Notes: generated by a model from the letters alone, not told the origin. A DNA stretch of 64,000 nucleotides from Tigriopus japonicus (GCA_010645155.1 CM021318.1:8609550-8673549), one strand, 5' to 3'; numbered from the stretch's first letter, positions 23,326 through 35,699 are shown. Numbers and translations are program-made.

Positions 23326-23393
23326 GTAAAGCGAGGTTAGAGTCGATGATTTTGGAGTCTTACTTGGCCGGCAAACTTGCTCATGAGACAATG
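23326..23393 (+). CDS. Possible isolated 68-bp exon
   Basis: It is bounded by an acceptor TTTATCACTTACAG and a strong donor ATG|GTAAGT. The frame reads KARLESMILESYLAGKLAH then ETM, amphipathic and free of stops. No neighbouring exon of matching phase was found, so it may be an orphan or a chance match. Confidence 0.22.
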
Positions 23394-24682
23394 GTAAGTT
23401 GTCCAATGTGTCACGAGTTATTTTCATCATCAGATTGGCTCCGTTTTAAATATGCGGTTCACTTACTTAACTCTCGGGATTTCTCAAGAAAAGTGTCTTC
23501 TTAACTGACAAATGAAGCAAAAAAATCTCAGACTTTGGTCTTTCCTACTAACAGAATATAAACACTCTGGTGTGTTCGTTCTTTACGGATAAATTTCAGA
23601 CTTAAAGGTGCAACGCCCCAGTTGGAAACCATTTTTCTCATATTTGGTTCATTGAAAAAAGCTGCCGCGGAGAATCAAAAGTGAGACTACTTTCATTGAA
23701 GAAAACTATAAACTATTCAATAAACACCACCATGTCTTTTTCCGAAAAAAATCTCTGAACACTTGCCTTACAGAAAATATCTCTGTAGCATTAAATATTA
23801 CATTGCACAATATTTTTGATCTACCCTAGATTCAAGTGCCTTCTTTTGATGTGTCAAAAGTATTTCGTCGGTAAAAATGTTCACAAATTATTTGTTATTA
23901 ACATTGATGGGGAGTATTTGCAATTGCACTTGCAATAACCTAATTTCAAATACCATTTCGGAAAGTGTTCTTGCTTTTAAATCTTTTGCTAAAAGTTTTA
24001 AAAATCACTCCAAACAGAGAAGTGATGCGACCAAATATGTCGTTGTTTTTAACCCAGAGTTTATTCCTCTATCTTTTTTTTAAGTCCGGCGGTGATATAT
24101 AGCTTTTGGACAAAAAACAAGAACCAATTTGGCAACATATGACCAAAGAATGTTAGGTAACATCAGGGACACATAATTCTCTTTCGAAGACTAGAGCCTT
24201 CAAACACGTGATTCTTGAGTTGCCGTGCTTGTTCGGATAAATCTCTTAGCCTTTGAGCCGTTGGCCTTGACGGCAGGCAAGTAATTTTTGAAAGCTTTTC
24301 TTGACTATATGGAACATTGTGCTTCTTTGGCTTGGCTGGAAAAGAAATATTGATTTTCTAGATCTAAAGAGTAATATTGCAGTACAAAAGGCCTTTGAAA
24401 CTTGACTCGAGATTTTATTTGAATGCGATGTTAAGCAAAGCAACTTCTGAAGCTGTACTTCAAAATGTCTCTAAGATGGAGCCATCACAGTTTTCAAGAA
24501 AGAGTACTTTCATTCTTTCAAAGATTTCTTTCATAAATGGTGTAAAAGAATCTACTTTAATTTTGAAACAAAGCGTTTGGCCATCTTTTTTTAAATGAAA
24601 GCAAACCATATTGAGTGATCTTTCAAAACGGGCAAGTCATTCATTTATGCTTGCTTTGACATGAGTTTCTACAGCTCATCAC

Positions 24683-25525
24683 TAGGGACGGGCAAAAAGT
24701 GTAAAAAAGATTTTTGGTAACTTAAACACATTTATTTGCCTTTTTGCACTTTTCGCCTTTATTTGCACGATTTTTTTACCAATTCGGCCTAAAGTGAACA
24801 AATTGTTGAGAGTTTGCTATTTCTTCTTTGAAAATATTTACTTTTGGAAGATTTTTTTCAAATTTGAAAATGAAATCTGATTGAACACTCATCACCAAAG
24901 TTCACACAATCTGAATTACTCAAACAAGACACAAGAATGGTGTAAATCTCACTGAATATTGGCCTTCTTGTATTTTTAGAGCACAATTAATATGACTGAA
25001 AACAAAAATATTTTGTCAATAGCAACGCTTTTCCTAATTCAATCACTTTTAGTATAGTATTTTAATAAAAGTCAATACATGTCCTCTATTTGTTGAGTAC
25101 TTTTATATTCAGCTTTGATTCCATCCCAACACGATCAGAAATTCCTTCTTTGGAGTTTGTTTACCTTTCTCATTAAGCATAATCAAAACAAAAAGACCAT
25201 TTTAAACAACAAAAGTTAAACATATTTTTAAAATCTTTAAGCCTCCTAGCATAGGCTAGCTTAGTATTGATTAATACTACTTCAAAATCTAAATTTTGCT
25301 CTTCAAGATTGAAAAATGACAAGCAGATGACAAGAGAGTATCTGAAGCTTTTTGCTTTAGAAATTTCAGTTTTTTCTGCGATTTTTTGAAATTTTATTTG
25401 CGCTTTTTTGGTTTTTATTTGCGCTTTTGACCTTTTTTGCATTTTTTCTTCGATTTTGGGCTGATTTTTTTGCAACTTTTGGTAACCAAAAGGTTCTTTA
25501 GATTTGCACTTTTTGCCCGTCCTTA
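24683..25525. mobile_element. Complete non-autonomous hAT-like element, 843 bp
   Basis: The left terminus TAGGGACGGGCAAAAAGTG is matched inverted at the right end (CACTTTTTGCCCGTCCTTA). The flanking octamers are ctcatcac (24675-24682) and ctcattac (25526-25533), matching 7 of 8, as expected for a hAT target duplication. Both subterminal regions are rich in TTTATTTGC-type repeats. The interior has no transposase; the 100-codon minus frame at 25173-25475 is Lys/Gln-rich low complexity made by those repeats. Confidence 0.8.
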
Positions 25526-25533
25526 CTCATTAC

Positions 25534-28353
25534 CTTTGACTCTGTAATTAGATTGCGGTGGGAAGTGGTAGACGAGTTCGTTGTTATTCAAAAACTAGCT
25601 CATATTAGTGAAAGCCCAGTTGGTTTTAATGGAAAATGTCAGTTTCTACCCTTAACAGAGCGGTTTATAGGCCCACCAATGGTTCCATTTTATGCGTTTG
25701 AAGTTTCCATTGCTATATCCGAGTTCAAAAGGAATGCTCAAACGACGGCAACATCAATTCAGTATTCTCATATTAAATGACAATCTTTGCTTTAGTACCA
25801 AAAATAACGCATATCTTGTTATTGAGTGTAAAGGTTTGGAATTGAAGTGAGATGAGGTTCTGAACCAAAAATTTCGTATGCATTGAAAAGGGGAAAATGT
25901 GATCAGTAGGACATGAGAAAAGTCAAAGGAACAAAGGTATCAAAATGGGTGCAAGATAGAAACGTCACATTTCACTGGAGAGTGTCAATCCATCTACTCA
26001 TGGGAGTACGCTTTTCAAGCTCTTGTGAACTAGCCTTCGATAAACACAGATTGAGCAGATTCTTTAAGCAAACGGCGCACTTGAATTTATTAATGTACCG
26101 GAAGAATTAGTTTACTTATTTTAAGTTTGATCGATTCAATCGGTGGGTTAAATGCCGTAAGTCGGCAAGCGTGTTTGGCTGATGGGTAAAACCATTGGGT
26201 ATAGGGGTTTTGATTGGGTTTTATCACTTCGAGTTTTTTGGGTATCACGGGCGGAGACGATATCTCGGGGAAGGCTCACATTGCTTTGGTGAGAACAAAG
26301 TGGTCCGTATTTCAGATTTTGCATACTATTTCTGTTCAATCTCTGGCTTCATCCTAGAAACCGGCACCATCATTACAAATTAACCACATTTCATCAAGAA
26401 CATTAAAATGCCACTAAAACCAATAAAAGTGAGAATCAAATATCTCTGTTAAAGGTCTTGGATGTAACGCTTCTCGATCTCCTTGATGCAACGAAAGTTA
26501 CCTGACAATAAATACGAGTATCAATATCTTATAAGTTATTATAATAGATCAAGGTTCAATTTCGGAAGGTGCTCTGAGCAGCCTTTGGTAAAATAGTCAA
26601 AATCATTCCCGAAACTTGGTGCTAAGAACCAGAACAGGTTGTGGCGGGTGCCTAAATTCTTTAAAGACTCTTTTTCAGGAATCACCTGAGTAAACTCCAT
26701 GTTTTGGGACAATAACACTGGAAGACGAAACGAGCTTTCTATCCGATTTTAGTTCTTGCCACATAAAAACAACGTAACGAATGAGCTTTTTATTTGTTGT
26801 TGTTGTTTTCGTTTCCGGTATTTGTAATAATCTGTAGTAATAGTACTGTAGTACAAAAGTAGTGAGTATTACTAAAAGTAGTGATACTTGCGTATAGTGA
26901 AATATAGATTATTAACAAAGGGTTCTTCACTTGACTTTTTCCAACGGGAAATACTAGTTTCATAACATAAGAATTACAACTAGCACAGAAAATACACGAA
27001 TCGGTCGCTTCTTAACCCCCGTGTTTTTGGCTGTCGTTGTCCCGTCTGCATGTCCCTTCGTTTATTCTCCAATTTTTTTAAACTACTGTATAGTATACTC
27101 CATGATTGCATACTGATATGATGACTAATGATTGATACATTACAACAATTCAGTAACTCTTTGAGCCTGGAGCATTAAAATAAGACAAGCTGGAAAGCAC
27201 CAGGGAAGGTTCATATTTCCCAAATGTTGCATTATGTTGTTATGAAGAGAAATGACTTGCTTACTTAGAGCTCGGAGTCATACCAAAGAAGGAAGTATAA
27301 AAAAAATAAACGACCTATAACAGCGTTAATTTGATTTTTGCTTGGCTTGTCTCCTCTCGAGTGAAATTACAGAATGTCATTCTTTTATAAAACCAATGTC
27401 AATCAACACTGACAGGAGGAACTCATAATAAAAAAGAAACTCTCCAATAATAAAGGACGTTTTATCTTGATTAGGTTCCACGAACCACGGCAACCTCTCG
27501 TTCTTCCGCACACTTGATTTCATATCATCTTAAAATGGATTTTGAATATCTTGTGGATTGTAAAATATCCAAAACTTCCAAAAACTACTTTCGCACAATG
27601 ATGATATTTTGCACTTGAAACTTGATCATTATACTTTTTTGTTCCACAACTGGCGATGGTCCCACCACTAAACGTACTGTTGTTGATTGGACCCGGATAT
27701 GTGGTCTTTTCGTTAATCTACACAAATAGAAGGTTCACTCTCCATTTCATACACTTATCTATTCAGTTCTAATCTTTTATTATTGATTGCCAGGACATTG
27801 TTCAAGGCCGATATTTCTTCAGGTTGAATCTTTCTCGACGTTTCGCGGTTGTGATGAACTTGTAACATCGGCCCACTTTAGATATTTGGATACCTCGCCG
27901 AAAAAATGGAATTCCGCGATCCCACGGAACGCTCCGATTAGACGAGGCAAGGAACGTACTATGAGGTTAACTCTGAAGGCCAATTTCTTAAAGCACATCA
28001 ATTCAGCACAAGACAAGACTGCTTTCTTTTTTACTGTTCAAAAAGTTCAACGTCAAAGAGCCGTTCTATTCACACTCATGAACCGTTTAATCTTTGCAAT
28101 GCAGAGAGACAATTAAGGCATTCTGCTTCAGAAGGTACGTTTCTAGGCAGTGCCGTAGCTGATTTTTCTAGAGCTAGGCTGCCACATTGTCGTTGAGAAA
28201 CAAGTTTTTGTGGTTTTCTGAGCTCTTCATACAATAAAACCCGCGCGCCCATCGAAGTTAGTCATTAAGGGCATTGTAACCTATTTGAAAAATATCGTAA
28301 AATGGCGACAGTACTAATGTTCAATTCACACATTAAACCTCCCTGCCAAACAG
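25534..28353. other. Intergenic, no gene recognised
   Basis: About 2.8 kb. An open frame of 109 codons at 27787-28116 (+) has a plausible acceptor upstream (TTGATTGCCAG), but no residues that I recognise and no partner exon. Simple TTG repeats lie near 26800. Confidence 0.4.
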
Positions 28354-28650
28354 TCACCACGCCGCATAAGTATTGTTTCTCGACTTCAAATAGAGTCTAA
28401 AATATTCCGTTTCCACGGTTTTTGGACAAAAACATGAACTCTTCGTACGGGCTGTGAACACGAACTCCTTCTGAAGTACATGAAGTACGAGGGTGCGAGC
28501 AGCTTCGAGGAGTTCGCCCATGTCAGCTGATTTGAGGGCGCTCTTACTCACAATGTGCTCTGTACTCGGAGTTTGCTTCTCTGGACTAGAATTCTGGACC
28601 GTCAAACCACGGCCAGGCTTCTCGGTGGGTAGAGTGTGATAGAGAGAGAA
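28354..28650 (-). CDS. Possible exon of an unknown minus-strand gene
   Basis: The minus frame follows a long pyrimidine tract and reads KPGRGLTVQNSSPEKQTPST, then SKSALKSADMGELLEAARTL and VLHVLQKEF, stopping at 28354. A strong internal donor (ATT|GTGAGT) offers an earlier exit. A nearby upstream stretch (about 28790-28860) also reads protein-like after an AG acceptor (HHNGHHSLYPDEDLLVPG), but no canonical donor joins the two. No homology recognised. It may be a fast-evolving or decayed gene. Confidence 0.25.
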   Translation of the reverse strand, partial: FSLYHTLPTEKPGRGLTVQNSSPEKQTPSTEHIVSKSALKSADMGELLEAARTLVLHVLQKEFVFTARTKSSCFCPKTVETEYFRLYLKSRNNTYAAW

Positions 28651-29650
28651 AGATATCGTATTGTTTTACAATCTTGCATTCAAACAAGCCTGGAGAGCAA
28701 GAAAAGAATATTCTTACAGCTGCTAGTTTAATTATTGTTCGTTTTGACATATTAAACACCAAAAGCTACAACTATAGTGCCTCGTGACAGCTCCAGGAAC
28801 TAGAAGATCCTCATCGGGGTACAGTGAATGATGCCCATTGTGGTGGCTGTTGACCTGCTAGTGGTGAGTTGTGATACTTTTGTTTGCCTGGCACCCATCT
28901 CAAGGTACACTTGACGACTTGGCAAAAAGATAGCAGATAAAAACGAGCTCGTCCTCAAAAAGAGAATAGGTGATGCTTAGCATTTTCTGGATCAAAGTTA
29001 AGGCATCTTGAATACGGTCTCAATGATGTGTGTATGAGAGAGTGAGGTGTGTAGGAAGCCAAGGCAAAGCGAGTTGAGGCAAGGGTATCATTAAAAAATG
29101 CTCGAGCCGAAGTCTGAGGCAAAGTACGAATGTCCCAGAAGACTTGGTGTGTGTAGATTCGTGTGATAGAGATAACTTTTAAACGAGACAATGCTTGATG
29201 CTGAACGTGCACAACCAATGAACAGTACAACGATATTTGCTGAAATCGATCTCTGATCACTATGTGATTGGCAACTACACATTAAAAAAGTACCATGACC
29301 AGCTAGATGCAGTTGATGCTTGTTGTACTCTCCTCTGGCGTTTAGTGAACTAAGCGTATTTGTTGAAGCCTGTAACTGCGTGCAGGGTCTGTCTGCGTGT
29401 GTATTTCGGCGAAATTGCTGCGCCATTCAAGAGTCAATTTGGACCTGCTAGCTGTCTTGTTAGATGGAGCCTAAAGACATTCGCTTTGTATCGTAGTCAG
29501 TGTGCGTACTACTTCTGTAGAGGGTGAGGGCCATTCTCCCAGTTTCCCTCACTATCATAAATCTTAAATAATAGCTAAGAACAAGAACCATGCCAACAAA
29601 TCAAGAAGGACGGAAGGGGATTTTTTTAGACGAACTTTGAAAAACCATCC

Positions 29651-29670
29651 TGTCTGTCTGTCTGTCTGTC
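29651..29670. repeat. (TGTC)n microsatellite
   Basis: Five perfect TGTC units. Confidence 0.9.
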
Positions 29671-30035
29671 AACCCAAGAACTTTCTACAAAGCAGCGGAC
29701 ACATAATACCAACAGTTTAGAACTTTTTTGCTAGTTTCGAAGGAGGTTCCCATTCTGGTTGATTCGTGCAAGTTGTGAGATGAGCGTGATAGTTTTCTCT
29801 ATCCTCGGTCAAGTACATATTTTTCTTGTCTCAAAGATTCCTTTCAATGATACTCTCAAGTCAAAAGGAAAACCATAATGCATGGGGGTGTCACAAATTG
29901 TATTTGTTTCCAAACTGGTGTCTTTTGACCATGATGAACCAATTACTTTGGTTCAACTTAAATTTCATCATAAAATCTGACCAATTCTGACGCTTGTAAG
30001 CACTGTGAAAAATATCATTACTGCACCCTTTTTAT

Positions 30036-30165
30036 TACGGATTTTTTTTATTACCGCTACAAGGTATGGGCTTCGGTAAATTTACAAATCCATAATATGT
30101 CTGCCAACGAGCTACTGTTGGCTGATCGAAACAACCCTTGAAGAGTAGGTTGATTAGGAATAACA
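30036..30165 (-). repeat. LINE 3' end fragment, coding end plus tail
   Basis: The minus strand reads CCTACTCTTCAAGGGTTGT, CAGCCAACAGTAGCTCGTTG, then the tail CCTTGTAGCGGTAATAAAA, AATCCG. The first part matches the last codons of the LINE at 52690-53093 (NPLFKG...LPTVS) and the second its tail. It is a short 5'-truncated copy. Confidence 0.7.
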
Positions 30166-32448
30166 TTAAAAAATCTACCTACAGTAATCTTGCATTAAAA
30201 GCAATGCCCAAAACACGTACGAAGGATATTTTTTGGTCGATGCTTTCAGCAAAATAAGAAAGTACGTTGAAACAGGGGTCTTTTATTCAGAATTATCCTT
30301 AAAAAAGGTGTTCAATACTTACTACGAACCATTAGGGCAGACCGATCACGTCCATTTGTTTTTAGAGTTAGGCTAATTAATCCACATGTATTATTCTGTT
30401 CAAAAAGTTCAATATCGCCCGTTGGGGACACCCATTTTAACCCCCCAAACAATTAAAGAAAATTCTATATCACTACCAAATCTTTCTGAATCTATTTCTT
30501 TTTTTTGTATTTCAAAAGCCGACCATTCAGCCCTGTGTGGGCTGGCTTTAAGTAAGTTGAAACCAAAAGAGTATATCCACTCCTCCATTGGCTAAACTAT
30601 TGATCTTAAGGGTCAATCAGCACAAAAAGAACAACTAACACACATGCAATGGCTAATAATTTTATGTTTTATCCACTTCAACGGTTAATTGCTCTGATCC
30701 TGATCCTACATATATTCTAACTGATCTTATGACAACCATTGCGTGTCGATTGAAAGTTTCAACTCGAATTGCCTTGAGGATAGAATTGGTTAAGCAAATG
30801 TGCCACTAAAATATTGGACCATGTAGTAGGATCATTTATTTACATCTTTTTTAGTCTAGTCCTCATGGAAATTAGTTAAGTCAAAAAAATATTCTCAAAT
30901 ATTTAACTGCTTATTTAGGTAGCTAAGACCAATTTCTTTCCGCTAGAAATTTTACAATATTTTTTTTTGCGTTGGTGTTGAGATGAAATTGGCTAGTGAT
31001 GGATCAAAAGGGCTCTCGACGGAATGTGTAAGACGAAATTTGTTTAAATTCTTTAAAGAGAAGTGTTTAAAAACAATGTTTTCTTCTGTATAAAGAATCA
31101 AAGTCTGTCTGAAATGCATTACTATCTTACGTAGGCCGTTGTGTCAGTAAATGTTGCTAGAGCAAAGCTAACTCGAACATATTTTGGTCTATTCGTACGT
31201 TTTAGTGAGATGGCTTTTGGGCCATCCGTACGATGATCGCGTTGGAATAATGATTAAAACACATTTGTCAACAATATGCTTTAAAAATGCCACCGTGCCT
31301 GGGGAGAGCTCTCTCAGACCAATTGAAAACCCCTACAGAGTCAGAAAAAAAGAAGATAAAGTGGTTCTTTTAAAATAGCAAATCTCTTTGTCACTTGTGC
31401 GAACAACGTCCACTAGATGTATTCTCACTCCCAGCAAATTAAGTACAATTTTTCAAACACAACATACGCCCCAACTCGAATCGTAGTAAATTGGCGTTTT
31501 GACATGCCTCATTTGAGGTTTAAGTTAGCTGGTCAGAATTTGACCCTGAAGGGAAAGGTGCATGAATAAATCCGAACAACAAAGTTCGGACGTTCAACGT
31601 TGCAGACGTGCGTGAGGCATGCTTAACTGCACAGTAGATCACTACTGGAATGGTTTCTCTCTCTCGATCGGAAACCAGGCCATGGTTTTGAACAGCAATA
31701 AAAGACAATGAATCTCAGCCAGATGTAAATCTGGTGGAAAAATACGGCCGCTTAAATACACCATCAAACCATTTTCCTTATCTTGGTCTAGTCCCTCTGC
31801 CAAATGAATTGTAAAATCTCGTTTGTCATACGTTTGTTGGAGTCAAGCTGAGAAACAAAAGAAAAAAATGCAGTTCTGGGCCTCTGCAAGAAAAAAGTTT
31901 GTTTCCGGATCTTATGATGAAAGTTATTTATGCCCTTATGATTACTTTTCGCTATTTTTACTTTCTCTATAAGGTAACTAATTATTGCACCGACCACAAA
32001 AAGGCCAAAAGTTAAATTTGGCACGTTTTGGACAAAACTTGGTGATAAAGTAAGATATCGTGCTCAACTGTTTGCTGACAATATATCAAGGGATCCAGTG
32101 GTTAAAGCGCAAATTGATGGTCAAAATAATTTTGTGAAGTTTTTACTTTAAGAAGTGTTCTGAATTATTTTCGTGCTAGTACTTTAATTTTTTTTAAATC
32201 TGATTCAATAGGCATCAGACGCGTTTGAAATCGATCCTTAAATGCTTTGGAAGCAACAGATATTACCAAACTTGATTGGCTTTACCTAATAGTTCAACAT
32301 GTTCTAAACTGTTGTGTGTTTTCTGGCATGCACCTTATCTATTAGATTAACTAACTGACATAACTCACGTTTCTGGGCGATACATGTGTTTTTTTACCTT
32401 ACACAAGAATAATTTTTTAACCTTTCCTGACTTAAAAGAGTGTAAATA
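30166..32448. other. Intergenic, no gene recognised
   Basis: AT-rich spacer of 2.3 kb with only short frames. I see no supported exon, RNA gene or complete mobile element. Confidence 0.45.
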
Positions 32449-32880
32449 ATGGTCTTAAGGATTTTGAAGCGTCTACAGATCCGGTGAAGTTTTAAGAATC
32501 ATGGAGCAAGGATCCCGTGAAAGTGGTATAAAACCCCAGAACGAAGATTTTCGTTACCAATTATATGCACGTAAAATCCAAGCAAGCCCTCTAGCAGTAA
32601 TATCGCACCAGAAGGAGACTAGCTCATTCGTTTTATGCTCTCCTCTTTTGTGGGCGGAGATAGAGCGTAACTTTTGATACGGAAGGTCGATTGAGCTTAA
32701 AAATCGAACAATGTACTCTGACCAACAAAAGAAAAACCTCAATTGCGGATAAATAATCAATTTATCCCCGTTGGAAATTAAAAGTATTAGTACATAAAAT
32801 GTTAATACTGGTCTTACAAGAATTTTTGAAACAATTGCAGATCTGACGAGGTTTTAAGAATCATGGAGCAAGATTTCAGT
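32449..32880. repeat. Direct repeats flanking a half foldback element
   Basis: Copies of about 72 bp at 32449-32520 and 32809-32880 share TGGTCTTA, CAGATC and the exact block GTTTTAAGAATCATGGAGCA. Overall identity is about 75 percent. Between them, at about 32600-32740, is one arm of the foldback family (CTAGCTCATTCG, then GTAACTTTTGAT, GTCGATTGAGCTTAAAAAT). The arrangement resembles an element carrying long direct repeats, or a duplicated insertion site. Confidence 0.5.
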
Positions 32881-33069
32881 CGTACTTGCTTCAAAAGAAA
32901 AAAAAGGGGTTCAATCCTTTGACTTATTTGAAGTATGATTTTAAAAACAGTCACCAAATATCTTCAGTGATACAATCCTGGTTCTCTCCCAAAGTTGCCT
33001 ATTAAAGTCTTTGATCTCAGTTCGTGTCTTGAGTTTTCCTTGAGGCGGTCGTATTCTATAGTATGTACA

Positions 33070-33545
33070 TCAAAAAATCCCCTCCCTTGAAAGTTTTTGA
33101 AAAGTGAAGTACACGAATAGGAACAAATGAGCCAGAATAATAGCGATGTAAATCAATGCAGAACAAATGGGAAATAGGCTGGGTGCTTCCATCCACGACG
33201 AAGAAGATTCAGTAACAAATGTAAGAAAAACTCGTAAATGACAGTGCAAACATATTTTAGAGACAAGTCTTTGCTTTCGTCGCAACCAAGACAACACATT
33301 TTGTAATAGAATCTTTTGGAGAGACCCTCGAGCAAGACAATGTACATCTTCAAATTGTCAAGAGCAATAGTCTTCCACTTGTACGTTCTTGGACATGCAC
33401 ATAAGACGAGACTTTGCATCTCCAATAAGTGAGCAAAACTATGGGGAAAGGCCATGGCTGTTAGACCCAAAGATGATCTCATGATATATATAGTCATTAA
33501 TTTGTGTATTTGTGAAAGAAATAGAGCAAAAACAAAGCTATCCAT
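33070..33545 (-). other. Possible degraded membrane-protein coding region
   Basis: Two overlapping minus frames are open. The first (33153-33545) starts MDSFVFALFLSQIHKLMT and contains SSLGLTAMAFPHSFAHLLEM. The second (33070-33297) ends in a clear membrane-type stretch, SALIYIAIILAHLFLFVYF, followed by TFQKLSREGIF and a stop. The hydrophobicity would suit the end of a chemoreceptor-like protein with a frameshift between the frames. That is inference: no family motif is visible and AT-rich DNA often yields hydrophobic frames. Confidence 0.2.
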
Positions 33546-34130
33546 ATTGAAACTAAACGTTTCTGATCACGAGATAAACAAAACGAGGTTGGCAATGCTC
33601 TTGCGTATGAAGTGTACTCTGATATCAAAGCAACAGCTGAAGAGAAAGCACGCATGTCCGGTTCCTGCACTCTGTAATACTGGATGTAGAGTATACAACA
33701 CTGAGTTCAGTGAATACAACGATCGACAAAAACACGTTTGAGGTCATCGTAGTTGTATCTCTGTGAATGAAATGTTGTTTTCTTCAGGACATTGGCGAGT
33801 CAAATGATCCAATGCCAAAAACACTCATGAGCAGGTCTGATCTAGATTAATGAGGGGAAGGAAATTTCCAATGGATCAACTTCTTACAAAAAAGAACGGG
33901 CAAACAAGTTACTAGATGTCTTTCAAGCCAAACATTGTTTGATTCTCGCTCGATCCATGATCGACTATGCTCTAGCATACTCTCTGTAATAACTAGACTG
34001 TGGTCTGAGAGCATCTTTTCTCTCTAGAGAGCTCTATAAAGAGTATTTACATTTAGATTCAATCGTACCAGCCTTCTCTCTACTAGTCAAGTTACTTGTC
34101 AATGACTTCCTATTTCTGTATCAAAGTTCG

Positions 34131-34316
34131 TTAAAAGAAACGTTTTTCATTGGATTGGGCTTCGACTTTATCCGATGAATAACCTTTCAAAGGGCACTCA
34201 TCGGTGTGTGGATCAACATTGCGCAACCAGTCCAAGGAAAAGCCAATTTTGTAGGCGTTGATTAATGTCAACAACTTGAGGATGCCACTGTTTCCTAGCC
34301 TGGTCAGTGTCATCAT
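34131..34316 (-). other. Possible 61-codon frame abutting a hAT insertion
   Basis: The minus frame MMTLTRLGNSGILKLLTLIN continues KIGFSLDWLRNVDPHTDECP and stops at 34131. Its start overlaps the target duplication (atgatgac on this strand) of the hAT element at 34317-34864. An acceptor-like ACTGACCAG lies at its beginning, so it may be a terminal exon remnant. No homology recognised. Confidence 0.2.
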
Positions 34317-34864
34317 TAGGGGAGCAGATTTCAGGCAAATAAGATTTTATGCCCAAAAACATGTTTATTTGCTATTTGCTAACTTCCACAGTTTATTTGC
34401 CATTTTTCATTTTATTTGCCATATTTGGGCAATAAAATACAAAATTTGTCGGTTTTTCGGCAATTAAATGCAAAATTTGTCGGTCTTTGGGCAATAAAAT
34501 ACAAAATTTGTCGGTTTTTGGGCAAATCAATGCAAAAATTGTCTTGTGGGGAAAAATAGCAAAAACAAATTTTTGACCAAAATGTTTTGTTTAAGTGATA
34601 TATTAATTATTCAATGAAATAAAAATATTTTTTCTTAAATGTTCATACACTTGCATTCCATTTTATTGTTGGTGAAGCATAATGCTCATTTTCCTGATTC
34701 AGTGGCCAGTTTTGCTATTTTTTTGGTAAATTTTCGTGTCTATTTGCCATTAATGTTGCCATTTCTTGTTTTATGTGTCATTTAATTTGCCAGTTTGGAC
34801 GCGTTTAATTGCCATTTTTTGGGCGTAAGAGGCATGTTTTATTTGCCTAAAATTTGCACCCCTA
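34317..34864. mobile_element. Complete non-autonomous hAT-like element with internal tandem repeats, 548 bp
   Basis: It starts TAGGGG and ends CCCCTA, with inverted termini sharing GGCAAATAA and ATGCC blocks. It is flanked by perfect 8-bp duplications gtcatcat at 34309-34316 and 34865-34872. Inside, at about 34427-34551, are four tandem units of about 31-32 bp of the form GGCAATAAAATACAAAATTT plus GTCGGTTTTT. No transposase. The exact duplication points to a fairly recent insertion. Confidence 0.88.
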
Positions 34865-35515
34865 GTCATCATAGAAGAGCTAGATCAGAGTAATCGCTTC
34901 TGGCCAAGGTTCAAGAATTTGTGTAGCTAAGTTTTTTCCTTGTTGAGAGCGGAACTAAACTCCCTAAGCAGTTTGCATGTGCGAATGGTTCTCGTTGTTC
35001 CCTCGCAGGGGGCGTTATTTGGCGCAGTCCAAAATAAGCTCTTTTCGATCCTTTTTTCAATTTTGAATCTCTCTTCTGCTCATCTCCGTCATGTTTACTC
35101 ATAGATTACTGAAGCATGGCCGAGTGTTGGTGAATGGCTAGATGTTTATTGACTAAGATACACAGATATCTATAAGGGGGGAATAGATGGATTTTTGTGA
35201 TAAGAATACGATAAGGTTGGCGTTAGATACCATACTTACTTTGATTTCCTTGTTTAGCTGGAACCAAAGAAATTTGACACTGACTCTTGGTTCTTTACTG
35301 AAAGAAACGACAGTTTCTTAGTCTTCACTCTGCACCAATAGCAACTTTCAATCCGACGTCGAATTATTTCAAAACTCTAAAAAGCCCGAGATCTTAACAA
35401 AGCTTTTAAATCCATAAATCCGGAAGTCAGGATTAAAAGTTGGTGGTGCATCATTAAACCACATTTAGAAAAAGACACCTTTCGATTCATTTGGCGTTGC
35501 TCACATCATCTAGAG

Positions 35516-35686
35516 CAGGGGTTGGCAACAGCTTTTGTGTCAAAATCCACCAAATTTGACTTTGTGTTATCAGGGGCCCTCCAAACAGATCCTGGCAGGT
35601 TCATGGGGTTAAATGTCTACGTTCATGGCCCACTACGTAGTACAGCACTACGGATGCTCTCCGGTTGGTTTGGTTGCCGACCACTG
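35516..35686 (+). mobile_element. hAT MITE (CAGGGGTCGGCAACC family), short copy
   Basis: Left end CAGGGGTTGGCAACA and right end GGTTGCCGACCACTG are inverted copies of each other. The flanking octamers atctagag and atatacag match at 6 of 8. The interior shares GGGGCCCTCCAAACAG, GGCAGGTTCA and AGTACAGCACTACGGATG with the copy at 48893-49141 but is about 80 bp shorter. Confidence 0.75.
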
Positions 35687-35699
35687 ATATACAGAAGGA

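Noticed and set aside
25173..25475. Lys/Gln-rich 100-codon minus frame inside a hAT element
   Set aside because: Produced by TTTTATTTGCGC-type subterminal repeats; no transposase motif.
27787..28116. 109-codon plus frame with an upstream AG
   Set aside because: No donor-paired neighbour exon and no motif; an equally open minus frame overlaps it.
28955..29426. Two overlapping minus frames of 101 and 111 codons
   Set aside because: They occupy the same DNA in different frames without any conserved motif; neither can be preferred.
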